From the NCBI RefSeq assembly GCF_002914525.1, contig NZ_LODW01000093.1, positions 226,359 to 290,358 of the forward strand: 64,000 bases of DNA. The letters are read 5' to 3'. The stretch's first letter is position 1, and each line of letters begins with the position of its first letter. A program made the translations under genes and the position numbers. Below, piece by piece: positions 60,022 to 64,000 of the stretch. The stretch is from Rhizobium hidalgonense. Lineage in GTDB: Bacteria > Pseudomonadota > Alphaproteobacteria > Rhizobiales > Rhizobiaceae. A model generated the notes under the pieces. It was given only the letters and a program-made list of their open reading frames with translations. It did not search any database and was not told the DNA's origin.

Positions 60022-61089
60022 TTGCGTAACATTGAGATGCGGATGCCCCTGACGGGCGCTTTGCTGATCGCCACTTCGGTGCTGGCGCTGTCCGGCTGCG
60101 CGTCGGACAAGAAGGCGCTCGATTCGGCCGCAGCGGTTCCGGCACCGCAGGCAGCCGCACCGCAGCTTGCCGCGGCGGCACCCGCAAGCCCCGCCCCACG
60201 TTCGGTCTACACGGATCCCCGGCTCGTCAATGTTTCCGGCGCTCAAGCCTCGCCCCAGACGATGACAGCGGATCCGAATGCCCCCGTCCCGCCGGCCGAT
60301 CCGGCGGCGGCAGCGCCTGCCAATATCGGCGGGCTCGTGCTGCAGTCGACCCGGATCAACGCGCAGGCGATGAGCATCTTTTCCGAGCACCAGCCGGCGC
60401 CGCAGAACAACAGCACGTCGACGGTCATCCAGCCGCAGGCCTATGCACCGGTCCAGGGTGCAGCACCCGCGAGAAGCAGCGTCTACAGCCAGCAACCCGC
60501 ATCAGGACAGCCGGCGGAGCCGGTGCTGCCGCAGCAATCCTCGCAAAATGGCAGCACACAGCTGGCGCCCGTCCAAACGGCGTCATTGGCGACGGACGGC
60601 AGTCCGGCCCCGACGATGAATGCGCTCTACAGCGCGCCGAAGCAGAACCTGCTCGGCAGCCTCTCCGGCCTGTTGCAAAAAGCGTCCCTGCCCGGCATGA
60701 CGCGGATCGCGCCGAACGGCCTGCATGTCCAGAACGACAAGGTCGAGGTCGGCTGCTTCAAGCCCGAGCTGCTGAACGTGATCAAAACGGTCGAAAGCCA
60801 TTTCGGCCGGCCTGTCATCGTCACGTCAGGCTATCGGGACGAAGAGCATAATCGCCTGGTCGGCGGCGCCGACGAATCGATGCACAAAAGCTGCGAAGCG
60901 GCCGACATCCAGATCGACGGCGTCACCAAATGGGATATCGCCGCCTATATCCGCTCCTTGCCGAACCGCGGCGGCGTCGGCACCTATTGCCACACGGATT
61001 CGGTCCATCTCGATACCGGCAAAAGTCGCGACTGGAATTGGGGCTGCGGCGGCAAACGCGCGCCCATGGCGACCGCAAGAGCGATCTGA
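60022..61089 (+). CDS. Lipoprotein with a peptidase M15-like (DUF882/YcbK) domain
   Basis: This protein of about 355 residues has a lipobox LALSGC (Cys26) and a long Ala/Pro/Gln-rich region to about residue 200. A C-terminal M15/DUF882 domain (VIVTSGYRDEEHNRLVGGADESMHKSCEAADIQI, quoted in part, with the zinc-type His/Asp residues, then TYCHTDSVHLD) completes it. Related proteins are D,D-carboxypeptidase-like murein enzymes. The listed start is a TTG; ATG codons at 60037 and 60043 are alternatives that keep the signal peptide. Confidence 0.85.
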   Translation: MRNIEMRMPLTGALLIATSVLALSGCASDKKALDSAAAVPAPQAAAPQLAAAAPASPAPRSVYTDPRLVNVSGAQASPQTMTADPNAPVPPADPAAAAPANIGGLVLQSTRINAQAMSIFSEHQPAPQNNSTSTVIQPQAYAPVQGAAPARSSVYSQQPASGQPAEPVLPQQSSQNGSTQLAPVQTASLATDGSPAPTMNALYSAPKQNLLGSLSGLLQKASLPGMTRIAPNGLHVQNDKVEVGCFKPELLNVIKTVESHFGRPVIVTSGYRDEEHNRLVGGADESMHKSCEAADIQIDGVTKWDIAAYIRSLPNRGGVGTYCHTDSVHLDTGKSRDWNWGCGGKRAPMATARAI

Positions 61090-61287
61090 CGGCGGCCCGC
61101 TTTTCGCATGACGTTACGGCAGCGCGGCCGCGTCTTGTTAAAGAAACAACCGGCAGCCTATTGATTCAGCTTTCATAATCAGCCTTTCGAGCGCATTCGG
61201 ATTTCTTGTCATTTTTTTGAAAGAAAACCGAAATTGCCGCTTGCGGGATTCAAAACGCCTGACTATAAGGGCGCCACCACGAAGGAA

Positions 61288-61362
61288 GCGCCCTTCGTCT
61301 ATCGGTTAGGACACCAGATTTTCATTCTGGGAAGAGGGGTTCGACTCCCCTAGGGCGTGCCA
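61288..61362 (+). tRNA. tRNA-Glu (TTC)
   Basis: The acceptor GCGCCCT pairs with AGGGCGT (one G-U pair) followed by G-CCA. The anticodon loop TTTTCAT gives anticodon TTC (glutamate). The T-arm AGGGG-TTCGACT-CCCCT is intact. Length is 75 bases with the encoded CCA. Confidence 0.96.
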
Positions 61363-61435
61363 CTTTCTCTCCGCACAGAAGCCATCGCATCCGCTTGCAT
61401 AAGCCGGTGCTCGCTCCTATTTTACTGAATTGCCT

Positions 61436-61493
61436 GCGCCCTTCGTCTATCGGTTAGGACGACAGATTCTCATTCTGTAAAGAGGGGTTCGAA
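61436..61493 (+). pseudogene. Truncated tRNA-Glu (CTC), broken in the T-arm
   Basis: This copy matches the intact tRNA-Glu upstream from GCGCCCTTCG to GAGGGGTTCGA and has its own compensated anticodon stem (ACAGA/TCTGT) with anticodon CTC. After the T-loop the sequence departs completely: the 3' T-stem strand CCCCT, the acceptor strand and CCA are missing. The break point and the recombinase gene 400 bases on suggest an integration junction. Confidence 0.85.
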
Positions 61494-61906
61494 CCCAACA
61501 CCCCTATTCGAAACGCGTACGCACCAGCCGTGGGTCTGTGTACATTGGGATTCCGAAAAACCGGGGGCTAGTACGGCATATCAATGCGATTCGCACAGGG
61601 TCCTTTGGACACTCACAGGAGCTGAAACTTGTACAGCTCTAAAACCTGAGTCTATAACTATTTTTCTTAACGATTAGGCTTGATTGAAGCGTTGTTTGCG
61701 AATAGCCTCGCTGCGCATTTCTCTAACAAAGAAAATGCTAGGTACAATTAGGAGGCTTGCTTGCTGCGCATTGTCAACAATTAGACTAATACACGCGAAT
61801 CTTCATTGAGGCAATAGCGAATAGCATCGAATCCTTCGGGAAACGTCGCAGAACCTTCTCTGCGCGGCGGATGTTTCTTTGCCATATATACGATCGGAGC
61901 ATTGAC
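61494..61906. other. Left end of a putative integrated element (non-coding)
   Basis: From the tRNA break to the recombinase start the DNA is clearly more AT-rich than the chromosome to the left and contains no gene I recognise. GCTGCGCATT occurs twice in direct orientation (61710-61719 and 61763-61772). TTGCGAATAGC-like words also recur (about 61697 and 61816). These may be recombinase-binding sites or chance. Confidence 0.5.
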
Positions 61907-63886
61907 ATGAACGTAGACGCGCCAGATGCGGTTCGAGCCTTTCCTCCGCAATGCAAGGCACTGATCGCCCGCCATAAGAGAACATATCCTTTCACCGATC
62001 TCGTACCGATGTACGGCTACGAAGCCTGCAGGCGGCTCGTTGGGTACTGGGAGAAGATTTACAACGACATCAACGAGGAGACCACCTACAACGAGTTCCG
62101 GTTGTTTAAGCGAATGCTACGAGATATCGCGCTCTCAGCCGATGACAGCGCGAAATCCGTTTTCGGTGCGTTGTCTAGCTGCAAACTGGTTCCACGGCCG
62201 TGGCTTAGCGATTACGTCGGGCGCCTACGTGCGCGCATGCTCGATCCAGATGACACCACATTCACCGACGCAGGTGGAAGTTCAGTTATCAAATACCTTG
62301 AAACCCTGCGGAATTGTCTGAACCGTTTTGCGATGCTGGATGTCCTACCGAGTGTAGAGTTGAGCACTCAGGGAATGTATGGCGACGATACAGAAGTAAA
62401 AACTCCATGCTTTGCGACGTTGTTGATAGAGGCAGGGCGCCTGAAACTCGATGGCGATAACGATCGCGAAAACGCGCTTAAGTTTCATATTGCGAATAGG
62501 ACGGTGCTTGAAGCGCTGCGATCATCTCTGGTCGAGGTATTCAAGTCCGCTCAAGACCGGTTCGAAGAGCGCAACAGGCTCTTGGCCAACCCGAACATCC
62601 CGTCGCCCGGAATGATCGTGCGAGCAATGAGAGCGCGGGCAGCGCTTCGCGGAGCGCACGCTCGTGGAAAGAGAGGATTGGCAGATCTGTTGGAAGGAAC
62701 TGAGGACTACGTTAGGGGCGTTGCTCTGCGTGCTTTCATCACCCTCTATCATCGGCGTAAGATTCCTGTATCTCGTTTCTCCCTCAACAGACTCTTGCAG
62801 GAAGCAGGTGGTGTCGAGTTTATTGCGAAGCTTGCTGAGCCTTGTGGAGACACGCTCATGGCAGCCGCAACCTTGGTGCAAATCGACACCGGCTGGGAAG
62901 CGTCTACTGTACTCAACATGGATCTCGATCCGTTCGTCGGGGAAATCAAGAAAAACAGCATCACGGTCCGTGCCATCGTATCCAAGAAAAACCGTGCACA
63001 GGGAAAGCTCAGGAATGCTGCTCTCGTTGATGCTGGGGGGGACGAAGACAATCCTGATCAAGACGCGAAAATCCTCTTAAAGCAGAAGGGAGCCATCACA
63101 GCGTATCAAGTCATCCTCGCGTATAAGTCGATGACCGCTGATATCCGACACCAAATCGCGGCGCGTCAATCCAACAAGCTTTGGTTGACTCGCGGTGCCC
63201 GCGGTCTGAACCGAGTGGTTTATGATGCATTCAGATGTTTCCTAGACCGGCATCAGGCACATACTATTTTGGGCGGCTTGCCGCTCACGCGCAGAAGCAT
63301 AAAGCGGACGAAATATAACGTCGATGCAGAGAGCGATGTTGGCAACATCGGCTTAACTCGGGCCAAGGGCGATCATAGTAGTTCTAAGCTCGCCTTTGCA
63401 TATCTGAGCGCACCCGCTGTCAGGGCGATTTTCAAGAACAAGATAAGAGAATACCTGCAGCAGATGGAAGCTGTCGTTTATGCGACAGTGGACGACCTTG
63501 CCGAAAAGTTGAAAATTCCCCTCGCAGACCTGAATCGCCGCAAACTGCTCGGCATCGATAACGGACTTGCCGCACTGCTCGCCGAGCCAAGAACGAAATC
63601 CAGCTCTCTTCAGGCCATCACTGCCAAAGCACAAACACTGAAACCGGACAATGCCGGACTGCGCTCGCTTGTCATAGCTGGTTTTGGTATCGACGCCAGA
63701 TGGGAAGAAATGTCGACCAAGAATCCTCACCGCTTCCTAAGGGTATGGGTCCCCTGGATGGCGCTCATCCAGGCTATGGTTCAGAAAATCATGATCACAC
63801 GCCATCGTGCAAAATTCCGGCGGGTGTTCGATGAAGTCCGTAAAGAGATAGACGCCGGCGCGCTGGCTTTACCTATTATTTGGTGA
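61907..63886 (+). CDS. Putative divergent tyrosine recombinase (integrase)
   Basis: This 659-residue protein has an alpha-helical N-terminal half and a central region that resembles the tyrosine-recombinase catalytic domain. A Box I-like TGWEASTVLNMDLD is at about residues 328-341. A Box II-like LTRRSIKRT is at about 460-468. DHSSSKLAFAYLS is at about 489-501, where H490 and Y499 have the spacing of the canonical GHSS...Y motif. The usual Box I arginine and Box II His-x-x-Arg are replaced (E, and R-x-x-K). About 160 further residues follow. It lies just inside a broken tRNA. Codon use is more AT-rich than its neighbours, suggesting transfer. Start ATG 61907. Confidence 0.6.
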   Translation: MNVDAPDAVRAFPPQCKALIARHKRTYPFTDLVPMYGYEACRRLVGYWEKIYNDINEETTYNEFRLFKRMLRDIALSADDSAKSVFGALSSCKLVPRPWLSDYVGRLRARMLDPDDTTFTDAGGSSVIKYLETLRNCLNRFAMLDVLPSVELSTQGMYGDDTEVKTPCFATLLIEAGRLKLDGDNDRENALKFHIANRTVLEALRSSLVEVFKSAQDRFEERNRLLANPNIPSPGMIVRAMRARAALRGAHARGKRGLADLLEGTEDYVRGVALRAFITLYHRRKIPVSRFSLNRLLQEAGGVEFIAKLAEPCGDTLMAAATLVQIDTGWEASTVLNMDLDPFVGEIKKNSITVRAIVSKKNRAQGKLRNAALVDAGGDEDNPDQDAKILLKQKGAITAYQVILAYKSMTADIRHQIAARQSNKLWLTRGARGLNRVVYDAFRCFLDRHQAHTILGGLPLTRRSIKRTKYNVDAESDVGNIGLTRAKGDHSSSKLAFAYLSAPAVRAIFKNKIREYLQQMEAVVYATVDDLAEKLKIPLADLNRRKLLGIDNGLAALLAEPRTKSSSLQAITAKAQTLKPDNAGLRSLVIAGFGIDARWEEMSTKNPHRFLRVWVPWMALIQAMVQKIMITRHRAKFRRVFDEVRKEIDAGALALPIIW

Positions 63887-63894
63887 CTATTTTG

Positions 63895-63975
63895 ATGGCC
63901 TCTGTTTCTACCTCGATCATCCGGACGTCTCAGAGCCTGACCGAAAAAGAGTTGAGTGAAATCAGCCAGTTGTGA
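63895..63975 (+). CDS. Possible 26-residue ORF after the recombinase gene
   Basis: An ATG nine bases after the recombinase stop opens a 26-codon frame (MASVSTSIIRTSQSLTEKEL, then SEISQL). It could be a small partner protein or merely the leader of a longer gene interrupted by a stop. No family was recognised and there is no strong ribosome binding site, so this is a tentative call close to the window edge. Confidence 0.2.
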   Translation: MASVSTSIIRTSQSLTEKELSEISQL

Positions 63976-64000
63976 TTCTGTTTGTTTGCTTAGGACGAAC

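Noticed and set aside
61781..61885. 34-codon minus-strand frame (MAKKHPPRREGSATFPEGFD...) just before the recombinase gene
   Set aside because: It overlaps the probable recombinase promoter, has no recognised similarity and no convincing ribosome binding site. It may be a remnant but cannot be supported.

Overview
The window looks like a chromosomal segment of a Rhizobium species (R. etli / R. leguminosarum type). The evidence is the high GC content, the alphaproteobacterial gene forms (E1-beta with its own lipoyl domain, GTTC-N7-GTTC SOS box, LpxI, EipB, NDUFS4-like complex I subunit, aapJQMP) and the gene order. This assignment is inference from protein and synteny recognition, with no database search.

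Layout. 0-10.3 kb: end of ispDF and a CinA-type amidohydrolase on +, converging on a long minus-strand block. That block reads ftsB, pdhA-pdhB-pdhC, an SGNH hydrolase, a GNAT acetyltransferase, lpdA, two GlsB-type membrane proteins, lipA, a small P-loop kinase and a RatA/Coq10-like protein. Pyruvate dehydrogenase E1, E2 and E3 therefore sit beside the lipoyl synthase that modifies them. 10.3-17 kb: eno, kdsA and a VOC protein on -, lexA on + with its own SOS box, and a ComEC-like protein on -. 17.1-32.8 kb: gltA on + converges on one of the densest housekeeping blocks in the window, all on -. Read upstream to downstream it is eipB, rpsB-tsf, pyrH, frr, uppS, cdsA, rseP, bamA, lpxD, fabZ, lpxA, lpxI, lpxB: translation, then lipid and isoprenoid carriers, outer-membrane assembly and lipid A. 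33-36 kb: a + operon of RidA, GDPD, a GNAT-fold protein and a HIT protein. 36-42 kb (-): clpA and clpS, a phasin, a DUF3126 protein, cysE and an alpha/beta hydrolase. 42-49.3 kb: zinc-finger protein, FAD monooxygenase, metC (-), then the aapJQMP general amino acid ABC transporter. 49.3-56.3 kb is the accessory part: a secreted protein built of 14-residue tandem repeats, several small secreted, lipoprotein or membrane proteins, an IS6-type transposase remnant, a large beta-helix/RTX secreted protein and a P-loop kinase. 56.9-61.4 kb: tRNA-Pro, a 37-residue membrane ORF, an NDUFS4-like subunit, tRNA-Arg, DUF192, a double cold-shock protein, gloA, a lipoprotein peptidase and tRNA-Glu(TTC).

Right edge (61.4-64 kb): a second tRNA-Glu (anticodon CTC) is broken in its T-arm. 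It is followed by more AT-rich DNA and a 659-residue protein that I read as a divergent tyrosine recombinase. This looks like the left end of an integrated element whose body lies outside the window, and it is the most interesting feature here. The rest is mostly well-understood core genome, and no CRISPR array, rRNA or complete insertion sequence was seen. Smaller points of interest are a perfect inverted repeat in the pdhA leader that overlaps its ribosome binding site, the 14-residue repeat protein, the unannotated 37-codon membrane ORF, and a bidirectional terminator that contains the lpxB stop codon.
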